From contig JBIJCF010000005.1 in assembly GCA_044344795.1 (NCBI GenBank), positions 52,556-116,555 on the forward strand: a DNA stretch of 64,000 bases. The letters run 5' to 3'. Source of the stretch: GCA-2737665 sp044344795 (GTDB taxonomy: Bacteria; Bacteroidota; Bacteroidia; Palsa-965). Each line of letters opens with the position of its first letter. The first letter of the stretch is position 1. The position numbers and the translations under genes are program-made. Below the pieces are notes generated by a model. That model was given only the letters and a program-made list of their open reading frames with translations. It was not told the origin of the DNA and searched no databases. This document shows, one piece after another, positions 43,327 to 52,272 of the stretch.

Positions 43327-45012
43327 TTAGAACGCAGCGCGTGAACGTGTTTTGTACTTGCGCGTATTCACTTTTTTGTTCTTCGGATATTTCACCGAAT
43401 AGGTCAAAATTACTTTGACGCTTTCGCCCGGAGGAATCGTCAGCATCCATTTAACTTCTCCTGTCGCCGGATCTAATTCTCCTTTGGAAAGTTCTGTTTT
43501 TTCTACAATAATTTCCGAATTCTGCGACACCGGAATCTGATCACGCAAATCAACTTGCACTGCGGCTTTACGCGTATTCTTAATTACAATTTCATACGAA
43601 TACGTTTCTTTCTTAATGCTGCTCGTACTCTTCTCCGTGTTAAACTCTTTAAGCTTCGTGCGTGTTACGACCAACTTCTGATCGCGACCTAATGATAAAT
43701 CCAAGGTATCTTCTACCGTACGCGTATTAATGTAGGACTGTCCAACATAAGTTCCTCCGAAATATACATTCGCCGGACCTTCTACTAAATCCAGTTCTTC
43801 CCAACCGGTAATACGCGCCATCAGAAACGCTTCTTTTTCCATCTTCGGTACTGTACGATATTGATATGTTGCATTCAATGTGTACGCGGTAACATCAACG
43901 ATGTAAGGCTTTCCGTCTGCAGGAATATCATACTGCTGTTTAATATCAAACTCAGCACTTAACTCCGATACCTGAATCGCATCGTATTGCACTTGCGGCT
44001 GTTGCTTTTGCTGTTGCTGATACACTTGTCCTTCCTGAACAGGCGCCGGTGCGCGCTGGTTGTAAAGATTCTGTCCGGAAATCGATGCCGGTGCGTTGTC
44101 GTTATATCCTTTGTCGTAGTTGTAATTATTGCGGTTGTTATCCGACTCAAAATTCAATGTCCATGGAGCCAACTCCGGCGCTGAAGCACTACGCATCGGA
44201 TCTGTAGTAGACAGACGCATCTTCACGTTCTTCCAGTCTACTAGCGTATTATTAAAAACTTTTGCGCGGTATTTTAATTCTACCGGCTTGCTCACATCTT
44301 CCGAAATCAAATCGTAACTCGGCGCCCAACCTGCATCGCTCACTACATAACGCAATTCAATTTGTGAAGTAACTTTCGCTGCAACGCCGTTATTCAGCAA
44401 CACGCGAATTTCTCCCATTGGTGGATTCGTGGCACGATTGGCTTCTGCCAACTGTAAACGAATGCGCGTAATAATGCTTTGTTGATTTACATTTTTTCTC
44501 CGCATCTTAACTAGGTCTGCGTTAATCTCTGCAACGCGCGCCACATAAAAATCTGCATTCAGTTTCAACTCCGCTGCGGTAACACCTTTTTCCGATCCTC
44601 CGATGCGATGGTTCGCATTCAGCAATTGCTTCTCACCTTCCAATGCTTCAATTTGTCCCTGCGTAACGTCGTATTGATCTTGCATTAATATCAATGAATC
44701 ATTCAGCTGCTTCACGCGCTCATCACTTTTCTTTTGTCCGAATAAATAATCGACACGATTACTAATTGCCAAAACGGAAACATCTCCTGATCCAGTGAAT
44801 TGAATGCTCTTCGGTAATAGCTTCGAAGACAAACCCACAAAAACCAATTCGTTCCTTCCCGGATTTAATATCACCGATTGCTTGTGCATGATTTCTGCTC
44901 CGGTTAAATACACAATTACCGAACTGATTTCGGGTTGCACTTTTTGTTCGTCATCTCCGGCAAATACATTTCCTGCGAAAACCAAAGCGAGGATTACTGC
45001 AAGTGTTTTCAT
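43327..45012 (-). CDS. MuiA-family protein (DUF4139)
   Basis: 561 residues. Signal peptide MKTLAVILALVFAGNVFA. The N-terminal domain (PEISSVIVYLTGAEIMHKQ) and the long C-terminal DUF4139 beta domain (VTSQIELRYVVSDAGWAPSYDL onward, ending in the GESVKVILTYSVKYPK region) match the mucoidy inhibitor A family. A helical coil lies at about 95-190, and a low-complexity Gln-rich stretch (GQVYQQQQKQQPQ) near 330. Function in Bacteroidota is not known; the name comes from an exopolysaccharide phenotype in other bacteria. Separated from the upstream binding lipoprotein by a terminator. Confidence 0.87.
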   Translation of the reverse strand: MKTLAVILALVFAGNVFAGDDEQKVQPEISSVIVYLTGAEIMHKQSVILNPGRNELVFVGLSSKLLPKSIQFTGSGDVSVLAISNRVDYLFGQKKSDERVKQLNDSLILMQDQYDVTQGQIEALEGEKQLLNANHRIGGSEKGVTAAELKLNADFYVARVAEINADLVKMRRKNVNQQSIITRIRLQLAEANRATNPPMGEIRVLLNNGVAAKVTSQIELRYVVSDAGWAPSYDLISEDVSKPVELKYRAKVFNNTLVDWKNVKMRLSTTDPMRSASAPELAPWTLNFESDNNRNNYNYDKGYNDNAPASISGQNLYNQRAPAPVQEGQVYQQQQKQQPQVQYDAIQVSELSAEFDIKQQYDIPADGKPYIVDVTAYTLNATYQYRTVPKMEKEAFLMARITGWEELDLVEGPANVYFGGTYVGQSYINTRTVEDTLDLSLGRDQKLVVTRTKLKEFNTEKSTSSIKKETYSYEIVIKNTRKAAVQVDLRDQIPVSQNSEIIVEKTELSKGELDPATGEVKWMLTIPPGESVKVILTYSVKYPKNKKVNTRKYKTRSRAAF

Positions 45013-45026
45013 ACGTTGGAGGGGAT

Positions 45027-45056
45027 AAAAAAACCCTGCCGATTGACAGGGTTTTT
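45027..45056 (-). terminator. Intrinsic terminator of the SBP lipoprotein gene
   Basis: 10-bp stem AAAAACCCTG/CAGGGTTTTT with an 8-base loop; on the minus strand followed by a run of T. It ends the upstream binding-protein transcript. Confidence 0.87.
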
Positions 45057-45067
45057 GGTGTTGTCAA

Positions 45068-46912
45068 TTATTTCTTTTCTTCTTCTTCGAGTTTAGCATC
45101 ACCCTTTGGCGCTTCCGGTTTTGCACTGCCATCGGCATTGTCACTCTTCTTCTCTATGTTGTCGATATACACTTGCGAGAAGTCGAGGTAACGCATTGGA
45201 TTAGTGTAGAAATTTTTTACACGAGCTTGGCTCAAACGATAATTCTCATCGTACCACAAAATTAATGCAGGCGATTCAGACATCATCAATTGTTCAGCTT
45301 CAAAAAAGAACTTGTGTGATTCTTCAATTGTTTTTGCTGTACGCCCAGCACGATATAAGGAATCGAAACGTGGATTTTTGTACCGCGCCGAATTCGGATA
45401 AGAAGGCTGACTCAAGCTATCCGGAACATCGGCTCCGTAAAACAATGACAAGAAAGTTTCCGGAGACGGATAATCTGCGACCCATGCCGCACGGAAAATA
45501 TCTGCACGACCTAAACGTTCGTAATTCAATTTCTGCTGATAAGACATGTTTGCAATTTCAATGTTCACGTTTAATACTTCACGTAATTGTGTTTGAATTT
45601 CATCTGCCACGCGTGTGTTGCGCCCACCGCCGCTATTCAAAACCAACTTTACAACAGGGAAATTTTTTCCGTTCGGGAATCCTGCTTCAGCCAATAATTT
45701 TTTAGCCATTTCACGATTCTTGTTCCGGATCTGACGAGTCTGTTGTTCATTATCGCCCAATTGCTCGTAACCTTTGATTTCGTTGGCTTTATAACTCGGT
45801 AATGCAGGAGGTGAAATGCCGTTCAACCCCGGACCGAAAGCTTCTCCTGCTAAAATTTCATCCACAATATAACGACGATCAATCGCTAAAGAGAACGCTT
45901 TACGAACACGTACATCATTAAACGGAGCCTTAGCTGTATTGAAAGAATAATATTGCGTTACTAATTCCGCAGAGTGATCCAACACAAACTTCGGAGGCTT
46001 GTTCTCGAAATTCGCGATTTGAGCCGGAAGGAATGTCTTCACTGCATCAGCACTCAATCCCCAAACAAAATCCAATTCACCTTTTTCAAACAGATCAATT
46101 TCCGCTTTCTTATTATCTACGTATGAAATCTTAATGGAATCCAGGAAAGGCAACTGATTGCCCAAAGTGTCTTTTCCGTAGTAATATTTATGCTTAACAA
46201 GAATCACCAATGATGAATCGCCGGCAATAGATGCTACTTTAAAAGGACCTGTTCCAACAGTATTTGCAGCGTTGTATTTTTCTACGCCTTCTTTCGGAAC
46301 GATACCGCACGCGCTGTTTGCAAGAATATATAAGAAGGAAATATTCGGCTCAACCAATGTAAGCTCCACAGTAGTTGCATCTACAACTTTAACACCGCTT
46401 AAGGATCCTGCTTTCGCTTCCGCGCCTGCATTATAATATTCGTCAGCACCTGCAAGACGGCCTTTAAAAGTTGTTCCGAAATTTTGATTGATGCCGTCGT
46501 TCTTACACAACAACTCCAACGAGTAACGCACATCTTCTCCGGTTACTTCACGTCCTTTACCATCTGCGAAACAATCGTTATCGTGAAACTTAACGCCCTT
46601 ACGCAACTTAAATGTATACTTTGTTCCCGTAGCATCCATTTCCCAGGATTCCGCCAGAGCCGGCAACATCTTCATGGTACGCACATCGAACTTCACCAAA
46701 CCTTCATAAATCTGAGAAGCAACGTGGCTGGAAATTTGGTCAGTAACGGAGCTCGGGAATAAGCTTTGAAACTTATCGACTTCGTTGAAACGCAATGTTC
46801 CTCCGTATTTACGCCCGCCCTTCCCTTCCGTCGAGGTTGTGTTCTCGCCTTCCCCGTCTCCGCAAGAAACTACGAATGAGGCAATTGATGCTAACAGTAA
46901 TAACCTTTTCAT
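45068..46912 (-). CDS. ABC transporter substrate-binding lipoprotein (peptide/nickel type, SBP family 5)
   Basis: 614 residues from the ATG at 46912, which gives a lipoprotein signal (MKRLLLLASIASFVVSC) with the lipid cysteine at 17; a longer in-frame start is rejected. Family 5 solute-binding protein fold: YGGTLRFNEVDKFQSLFP near the N-terminus, LAESWEMDATGTKYTFKLRKGVKFHD (the family signature) and the C-terminal YPSPETFLSLFYG region. It probably binds oligopeptides. No permease or ATPase genes are adjacent; they must lie elsewhere or the protein may act without them. The C-terminus is Lys/Glu-rich. Confidence 0.92.
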   Translation of the reverse strand: MKRLLLLASIASFVVSCGDGEGENTTSTEGKGGRKYGGTLRFNEVDKFQSLFPSSVTDQISSHVASQIYEGLVKFDVRTMKMLPALAESWEMDATGTKYTFKLRKGVKFHDNDCFADGKGREVTGEDVRYSLELLCKNDGINQNFGTTFKGRLAGADEYYNAGAEAKAGSLSGVKVVDATTVELTLVEPNISFLYILANSACGIVPKEGVEKYNAANTVGTGPFKVASIAGDSSLVILVKHKYYYGKDTLGNQLPFLDSIKISYVDNKKAEIDLFEKGELDFVWGLSADAVKTFLPAQIANFENKPPKFVLDHSAELVTQYYSFNTAKAPFNDVRVRKAFSLAIDRRYIVDEILAGEAFGPGLNGISPPALPSYKANEIKGYEQLGDNEQQTRQIRNKNREMAKKLLAEAGFPNGKNFPVVKLVLNSGGGRNTRVADEIQTQLREVLNVNIEIANMSYQQKLNYERLGRADIFRAAWVADYPSPETFLSLFYGADVPDSLSQPSYPNSARYKNPRFDSLYRAGRTAKTIEESHKFFFEAEQLMMSESPALILWYDENYRLSQARVKNFYTNPMRYLDFSQVYIDNIEKKSDNADGSAKPEAPKGDAKLEEEEKK

Positions 46913-47204
46913 AGATGTTTGTAGTAACAAGTATGTGACCGAGTTTTCACCCAGATCATCCTGCAAGGTTACTTAATTTTGGTGTAACCCACTAATTTAT
47001 TTGTCCGTTTTGACGAATAAATACCGCTATTGATCTCGCTTCACAAGGGATTCGGCGAATTCGCACTTTTCTCGAAAATAGTGGCAATCCCTTTATTTTC
47101 ATGCTTCATCGAAAAAAAACGCGGGTTTATTTTGATTTTGGCGCTGAAAAACATAATATTGCCCGTCGAAAATAGAAGGTGGAACCCCACACTGCACGAT
47201 TGAC
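46913..47204. promoter_or_regulatory. Divergent intergenic region with an 8-bp inverted repeat
   Basis: Holds the promoters of both flanking genes. AAGGGATT (47045-47052) and AATCCCTT (47086-47093) are inverted copies 33 bases apart enclosing GGCGAATTCGC. Could be a regulator site or a hairpin; no gene seen. Confidence 0.3.
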
Positions 47205-48002
47205 ATGAAAAAGTTTACGGTATATATGGTGTTTGCAATGCTGATCAGCCTTACCGGCTTCGGTCAGTCAATGATTTTAATTGAAGGCACCTATCAAGGC
47301 AAGAATGTTTACGTGCAGAATCCATTCGCAAGCAATGGCGTTGGTTTCTGTGTGTATGAAGTCCGTGTGAATGATAAAATTACAACGGATGAAATTGGTT
47401 CCAGTGCTTTCGAAATCGACTTGCGTCAGTTCCAATTGAAAAACGGAGATGCAGTGAGCGTCAAAATTTTTCACAAAGACGATTGCAAACCGAAAGTATT
47501 GAATCCGGAAGTATTAAAGCCAAAATCTACTTTCGTTACGTCTTCAATTACATGCGACGGCGGTTCTGAAATGCTCAAGTGGACAACCACAGCAGAATCC
47601 GGAAAGTTGACTTACGTTGTGGAACAATTCCGTTGGAACAAGTGGGTGAAGGTGGGTGAAGTTGAAGGAACCGGAACTGCAGGACCAAACATGTATCAGT
47701 TTAAAGTTGTATTGCACTCCGGCGAAAATCAATTCCGCGTGAAGCAAGTAGATTACTCGGGGCAGGCGCGCACCAGCCCTGTTGCGAAAGTAACGAGCAA
47801 CAAGCCTGAAATTAAGTTCTTCCCTGTTAAAGCGAAAACAGAAATTACTTTCGAAGGCGGTGAAACGATGTACGAAATCTACGATCAGTTTGGTAACATC
47901 GTGAAGAAAGGCTTCGGAACAAAGATTGATGTTACTGGTCTTGCAAAAGGCGGGTACTTCCTCAACTACGATAACAAAACTGCAGAATTCTTTAAGCAGT
48001 AA
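47205..48002 (+). CDS. Secreted protein with degenerate T9SS-type C-terminal domain
   Basis: 265 residues. Signal peptide MKKFTVYMVFAMLISLTGFG. N-terminal beta-sandwich (about 25-100: MILIEGTYQGKNVYVQNPF), a second fibronectin-like domain at about 110-190, and ~70 C-terminal residues that follow the T9SS tail pattern (IKFFPVKAKTEITFEGG, MYEIYDQFGNIVKKG, IDVTGLAKGGYFLNYD, ending FFKQ). The end lacks the usual P-N-P at the start of the tail, so secretion by T9SS is likely but not certain. Followed by a terminator; transcribed alone. Confidence 0.72.
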   Translation: MKKFTVYMVFAMLISLTGFGQSMILIEGTYQGKNVYVQNPFASNGVGFCVYEVRVNDKITTDEIGSSAFEIDLRQFQLKNGDAVSVKIFHKDDCKPKVLNPEVLKPKSTFVTSSITCDGGSEMLKWTTTAESGKLTYVVEQFRWNKWVKVGEVEGTGTAGPNMYQFKVVLHSGENQFRVKQVDYSGQARTSPVAKVTSNKPEIKFFPVKAKTEITFEGGETMYEIYDQFGNIVKKGFGTKIDVTGLAKGGYFLNYDNKTAEFFKQ

Positions 48003-48023
48003 ATCAAAAGATAAACCACACGA

Positions 48024-48051
48024 AAACCCCGATTTATTCGGGGTTTTTTTA
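48024..48051 (+). terminator. Intrinsic terminator
   Basis: 10-bp stem AAAACCCCGA/TCGGGGTTTT, loop TTTAT, T-run. 22 bases after the stop of the secreted protein gene. Confidence 0.88.
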
Positions 48052-48061
48052 TTTTCATCCC

Positions 48062-48463
48062 ATGAGAAAAATTGAACACTTAGGCATTGCCGTAAAAGAC
48101 CTTCAGAAGTCGAATGAGTTATTCTCCAAACTGTTCGGCAGAACGCCCTACAAAGAAGAGCGTGTAGAAAGTGAAGGCGTAGCTACTTCCTTTTTCATGA
48201 TGGGTGAAACTAAAATCGAATTATTGGAAGCAACACGCGAAGACAGTGCCATTGCCAAATTCATCGAAAAGCGCGGAGAAGGCATTCACCACATTGCTTT
48301 TGACGTGGAAGATATTCATGCCGAAATGAAACGCTTGCAGGCGGAAGGTTTCACTGTGCTCAATGAGCAACCGAAATTCGGTGCTGATAATAAACTCATT
48401 TGTTTCCTGCATCCGAAAGACACCAACGGTGTGCTGATCGAATTGTGCCAAGAACGCCCATAA
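48062..48463 (+). CDS. mce: Methylmalonyl-CoA epimerase
   Basis: 133 residues. Glyoxalase/VOC-fold protein with H6 in IEHLGIAV, H76/H77 in GIHHIAFDV and E127 in VLIELCQ, the metal-binding residues. Full length for the family (KIELLEATREDSAIAKFIEKRGEG is typical). It interconverts (R)- and (S)-methylmalonyl-CoA between propionyl-CoA and succinyl-CoA metabolism. The mutase genes are not adjacent. It ends one base before the convergent HAD gene. Confidence 0.92.
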   Translation: MRKIEHLGIAVKDLQKSNELFSKLFGRTPYKEERVESEGVATSFFMMGETKIELLEATREDSAIAKFIEKRGEGIHHIAFDVEDIHAEMKRLQAEGFTVLNEQPKFGADNKLICFLHPKDTNGVLIELCQERP

Positions 48464-48464
48464 A

Positions 48465-49085
48465 CTAATGCAGGATTTGCCTTACTACGTCTTCTACGCG
48501 CTGATGTTTTTCCAGCAACGTTGCTTGTAGTCCTGCTTGCAAAGCTCCTGCAACATGATGATGTGTGTCGTCGATAAATAACGTTTCGTGCGGCAACAAA
48601 TTATTCTCTTGCAGTACGAACTCGAATGCCGCTACATCCGGCTTGCGCAAACCGATTTCGCACGAATAGTAAGCGCGGTTAAAATATGTTTTCAGGTCGT
48701 TTACGCCTTGCGCTGCGCTCAAATAAGTGCTAAAGTGACGCACATGAATGTGATTGGTATTGCTCAGCAAATAAATGGGCATACGTTCTTTCAATTCCAG
48801 CAACCACTGTAAACGTGCTGCCGGAAAATCAAGAATCATAGCATTCCACGCAGCATCCAATGCCTCATCTGAAACGGACTGCGGCATAAATTCCCGCAAG
48901 TAATTTCTAAAATCTTCATCAGAAATTTCACCGCGATCCAAACGGTCAAACACATCGCTTTGTTTCAATTGGGTGTACGCGGCATCGAAATTTGCTGCGC
49001 CCAACTTTTTGAATGCATCGGAAGTCGCTTGGAAATCGAGATTAATTAAAACACCGCCCAGATCGAAAATGATTTGCTTCGCCAT
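48465..49085 (-). CDS. HAD superfamily hydrolase
   Basis: 206 residues from the ATG at 49085 (MAKQIIFDLGGVLINLD), which fits the HAD start; a longer frame from 49172 is rejected. HAD-IA fold: D8 in FDLGGVL at the nucleophile position, with glycine where phosphatases usually have the second aspartate, T/S motif II in LLSNTNHIH, and motif III/IV in LRKPDVAAFEF and TLFIDDTHHHV. The FDLGGVL variant is frequent in HAD proteins of unknown substrate, such as YihX-like sugar-phosphate phosphatases. A -7-like TATTTTCG lies just before the ATG. Confidence 0.86.
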   Translation of the reverse strand: MAKQIIFDLGGVLINLDFQATSDAFKKLGAANFDAAYTQLKQSDVFDRLDRGEISDEDFRNYLREFMPQSVSDEALDAAWNAMILDFPAARLQWLLELKERMPIYLLSNTNHIHVRHFSTYLSAAQGVNDLKTYFNRAYYSCEIGLRKPDVAAFEFVLQENNLLPHETLFIDDTHHHVAGALQAGLQATLLEKHQRVEDVVRQILH

Positions 49086-49214
49086 GGCGCGAAAATACGC
49101 ATACTCCGCAATCGTCAAAACCGACCACTTACGCGCCGTTTCACTACAATTAACAAATAATTGTTGCGGCACTTATTTGGTCGAAGTAACTTGTGTACAA
49201 TCAATACAAAGCCC

Positions 49215-50045
49215 ATGAAACGTCTCCTACTTGCTACTGCGGTCTTTTGCCTTCCATTTGCGGTTTCCGCTCAATTCGGCATGACCATGAACTACGCGTT
49301 TAGCGCTCCTCAAGGCATGATGGCCAAATCGCTGAACAACGCACACGGTTTCGGCATGGATTACTACTACGCGCCCACGCGCTTGCCCATCAGTATGGGA
49401 CTTACGTTCGCGTATAACGCTTACGGTATGCACACGCGCAACTTTTTATTTAACGCTACAGACGGTTCCCAAATCAACACCACGCTTTCTGTAAACAATT
49501 CCTTCATCAATACCGGCATGTATTTGCGTTACGCATTTGCACCCGCAGAAGCACGATTGATTCCATACGCCGATGTTCGTTTAGGCGGTGCATTTTACAA
49601 TACCAATTTGGTGATTGCAGATCCTGCCGATACAGATAATTGTCGTCCGCTGGTTAATGACCTGCTGCAAAAAGACAAAGCACTCACGGGCTATGTTGGA
49701 GGAGGGTTAGATTACCGATTGACTAACCTCAGCAACGCCTGTGGCAATTCCATTTCTTATTTGTTTTTGTCTGTCGGCATGCACATGGGCGGTCCTGTAA
49801 GTTATATGAACGTAGATAAAGACTTAGATCCGAATGCACAGCCACAGCAAAACAACACACCGCACAATCACGGAGCCGGCGAATCGAAAAACGGACGCGA
49901 TCCTATTTATGCGGATTTTATCAATACGCAAACTCAGGTAGTGCATGCGCATCACGTAGGTTACGTGTACACCGCACCAATTCAGTTATTAGAGTGTAAG
50001 ATTGGTCTGCGCATTTTATTTACAGGAGATTGTAAGTTTCGGTAG
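49215..50045 (+). CDS. Outer-membrane-type secreted protein of unknown function
   Basis: 276 residues from the ATG at 49215, giving a signal peptide (MKRLLLATAVFCLPFAVSA) with an upstream in-frame ATG rejected. The mature part alternates short hydrophobic beta strands with polar turns (MYLRYAFAPAEARLIPYADVRLGGAFYNTNLV; LTGYVGGGLDYRL), as in porin-like outer-membrane proteins, and has a His/Asn-rich stretch (NNTPHNHGAGE, HAHHVGYV) that could bind metal. I do not recognise a named family. It runs convergently into the metallophosphoesterase gene, 13 bases apart. Confidence 0.72.
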   Translation: MKRLLLATAVFCLPFAVSAQFGMTMNYAFSAPQGMMAKSLNNAHGFGMDYYYAPTRLPISMGLTFAYNAYGMHTRNFLFNATDGSQINTTLSVNNSFINTGMYLRYAFAPAEARLIPYADVRLGGAFYNTNLVIADPADTDNCRPLVNDLLQKDKALTGYVGGGLDYRLTNLSNACGNSISYLFLSVGMHMGGPVSYMNVDKDLDPNAQPQQNNTPHNHGAGESKNGRDPIYADFINTQTQVVHAHHVGYVYTAPIQLLECKIGLRILFTGDCKFR

Positions 50046-50058
50046 TATGTACAGCCTT

Positions 50059-51357
50059 CTACCCCTGCGATATTCCGGGTGTTCCGCCTTTGCGTAACTC
50101 CAGCACCGTTACCTCCGGCCAAATACCTACGCGTCCGGGAAATGCCAGAAAACCAAAGCCGCGGTTGACGTACAAATAACGACGTTGTACTTCATGATAC
50201 AATCCTGCCCAATGCGGATAACGGAATTGAACCGGACTAAATTTTATTCCGGGAATTTCTACGCCAAACTGCATACCGTGTGTGTGACCCGCCAACGTTA
50301 AATGCACTTGAGTGCGATGCTTACTCACGATGTTGTCCCAGTGTGATGGGTCGTGAGAAAGCAACACTTTAAATCCGTCTTGCGGAACAGCTTCCAGTGC
50401 TTTGTCCAAATCGCCGTGTTGTACAAATCCTCCCGTGCCCCAATTTTCTACACCCACCAAATACAATTTTTCGCCGTTGCGTTCAATAACATGATGCTCA
50501 TTGCGCATCAAACGAAATCCGATTTCTTCGTGTGTTGCTAAAAGATTGCTGAAATTTTGCTGCTTCTCTGCAGCGGAATCCCAACGAATGTAATCGCCGT
50601 AATCGTGATTACCCAATATAGAGAACTTGCCTTCCTTGGCATTCAGTTGTGCTAACTCCGATTTCCACGGCAACATTTCGGCCGCCATGTTATTAACCAA
50701 ATCACCGGTAAACACTAGTAAATCGGAGCGTTGATCGTTGGCCAATTGAATACCTCGACGCACAGCTTCGCGATCGCTTTCAGGATCAAAGCTTCCAATA
50801 TGTATGTCGGAGAGTTGTGTTATGGTGAACCCGTCGAAGGCATCCGGCAAATCATGAAACCACAACGTTTCTTTACGTACACGAAAACGGAAACGTCCCG
50901 CCAACACGCCATGTGCCACGCCCAACAACGGAATCATCGCAATACCTAATGCCACCTGACTGATAAACTTCCTTCTCGAATTATCCGTAACATGTTCTAC
51001 CGATGGCGACATCCAGTTTTGCACCAACTGATAACCGCTTTTTAAAATACGATACACATCTTCGCCCATCAACACCAATAAGAACAGGAGCTTCGGGACG
51101 AAGAACATAATCCATACGCCCATGAACGTCATGAAGGCACGTGGCATTCCCTTCTCGGTGGGTAAGAAAAAAAATAACGCTATCGCCCAAACAAACAAAG
51201 CAATGTTGACCAACCAATACGCCCAATGAATGATGCGGCGTGTGCGTGCTTCAAATCCTGAGGTTACGGTTCGTACTCCTGAAAAGACGTACCAGTCCAC
51301 CAGAAACAAGATTCCGAAAAAAATAATAATGCCAATAAAGGATGGTCCTGTTCGCAT
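50059..51357 (-). CDS. Membrane-anchored metallophosphoesterase
   Basis: 432 residues. Three or four N-terminal membrane helices (about 5-120), a linker with FISQVALGIAMIPLLG, then a calcineurin-like phosphoesterase (about 155-425): motifs LSDIHIGSFD, FTGDLVNN, LGNHDYGDY, LLSHDPSHWD and LAGHTHGMQFG, which bind two metals. This arrangement matches the YkuE/YaeI-like group, thought to act on lipid or nucleotide phosphodiesters at the membrane. A -7 element TAACTTTG lies 8 bases before the ATG. Confidence 0.92.
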   Translation of the reverse strand: MRTGPSFIGIIIFFGILFLVDWYVFSGVRTVTSGFEARTRRIIHWAYWLVNIALFVWAIALFFFLPTEKGMPRAFMTFMGVWIMFFVPKLLFLLVLMGEDVYRILKSGYQLVQNWMSPSVEHVTDNSRRKFISQVALGIAMIPLLGVAHGVLAGRFRFRVRKETLWFHDLPDAFDGFTITQLSDIHIGSFDPESDREAVRRGIQLANDQRSDLLVFTGDLVNNMAAEMLPWKSELAQLNAKEGKFSILGNHDYGDYIRWDSAAEKQQNFSNLLATHEEIGFRLMRNEHHVIERNGEKLYLVGVENWGTGGFVQHGDLDKALEAVPQDGFKVLLSHDPSHWDNIVSKHRTQVHLTLAGHTHGMQFGVEIPGIKFSPVQFRYPHWAGLYHEVQRRYLYVNRGFGFLAFPGRVGIWPEVTVLELRKGGTPGISQG

Positions 51358-51365
51358 AGCGCGGG

Positions 51366-51373
51366 CAAAGTTA
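51366..51373 (-). promoter_or_regulatory. -7 promoter element TAACTTTG of the metallophosphoesterase gene
   Basis: Exact TAnnTTTG on the minus strand, ending 8 bases before the ATG. Confidence 0.6.
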
Positions 51374-51460
51374 CGGGAAGGTGGTCGTTTAAAAGCCGAT
51401 AATTATTGTAACATACGTGCTCAAAAAGTGTTTAGCCTCATCACTGTGCCGATGTTTTTA

Positions 51461-51468
51461 TATTTTTG
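51461..51468 (+). promoter_or_regulatory. tRNA promoter element TATTTTTG
   Basis: Exact TAnnTTTG, 33 bases before the tRNA. Confidence 0.6.
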
Positions 51469-51501
51469 CGCACTCCTCGCGAGGGATTGTGCAAGCAATC
51501 G

Positions 51502-51574
<73 letters not shown>

Positions 51575-51575
51575 C

Positions 51576-51602
51576 AAAAGCTGTCTTCACAGACAGCTTT
51601 TT
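51576..51602. terminator. tRNA terminator, possibly bidirectional
   Basis: 11-bp perfect stem AAAAGCTGTCT/AGACAGCTTTT with loop TCAC, directly after the tRNA. The A/T ends could also stop the purN transcript from the other side. Confidence 0.85.
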
Positions 51603-51650
51603 ATATTTACGCAAAACAGTGCAATGGAGAATATGTATATGTCGTGCTGT

Positions 51651-52217
51651 TTATTGCCCGATGTACGCATCAATCACCTCAGCAAAATGACGATGTTCTA
51701 ATTCGTGGATGCGTTGTGCTAATTCTTCCGCCGTACTTCCTTCCGGAATGTCCGCTTCAAACTGCGCAAGGTGTTGCCCTTCATCAAAATGTTCGTTCAC
51801 CAAATGAATCGTAATCCCCGATTTCCTCTCTCCCGCCGCAATTACCGCTCGATGCACGTGCATGCCGTACATACCTTTACCGCCAAACTTGGGCAATAAA
51901 GAAGGGTGAATGTTTATTATTCCGTCCGGAAATTCCCGCACCAACCAAGAAGGAATTAGCAATAAAAAGCCGGCGAGCACAATAAGTTCAATGCCCCGTT
52001 CGCTTAATTCAGAAAGAAATTTCTTCTCCTCCTGAAACATTGACTTATCAATAATCAGTGTTTCTACGCCAAACTCTGCTGCCACTTGCAAAACACCGGC
52101 ATCCGGTTTGTTGCACACCACTAATGTAACTTGCGCGTGCGGATGCAACTCAAAATAACGAATCACTTCCCGCGCATTAGTACCGGCTCCAGATGCAAAT
52201 ATGGCTATGCGTTTCAC
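51651..52217 (-). CDS. purN: Phosphoribosylglycinamide formyltransferase
   Basis: 188 residues from the GTG at 52217 (MKRIAIFASGAGTNA when translated); the frame is open further upstream, but the conserved fold begins here and a -7-like TACCTTCG lies just before. Visible: the phosphate-binding IFASGAGTN loop, the catalytic N-I-H-P-S-L-L-P segment with Asn and His, and the HLVNEHFDEG loop with the catalytic Asp position. It transfers formyl from 10-formyl-THF to GAR in purine synthesis. Other pur genes are not adjacent. Divergent from the flavoprotein gene. Confidence 0.92.
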   Translation of the reverse strand: MKRIAIFASGAGTNAREVIRYFELHPHAQVTLVVCNKPDAGVLQVAAEFGVETLIIDKSMFQEEKKFLSELSERGIELIVLAGFLLLIPSWLVREFPDGIINIHPSLLPKFGGKGMYGMHVHRAVIAAGERKSGITIHLVNEHFDEGQHLAQFEADIPEGSTAEELAQRIHELEHRHFAEVIDAYIGQ

Positions 52218-52272
52218 GCTGCGAAGGTACGATTCCGATAACAACGAGAGGATATGTTGTACATTAGTAGCT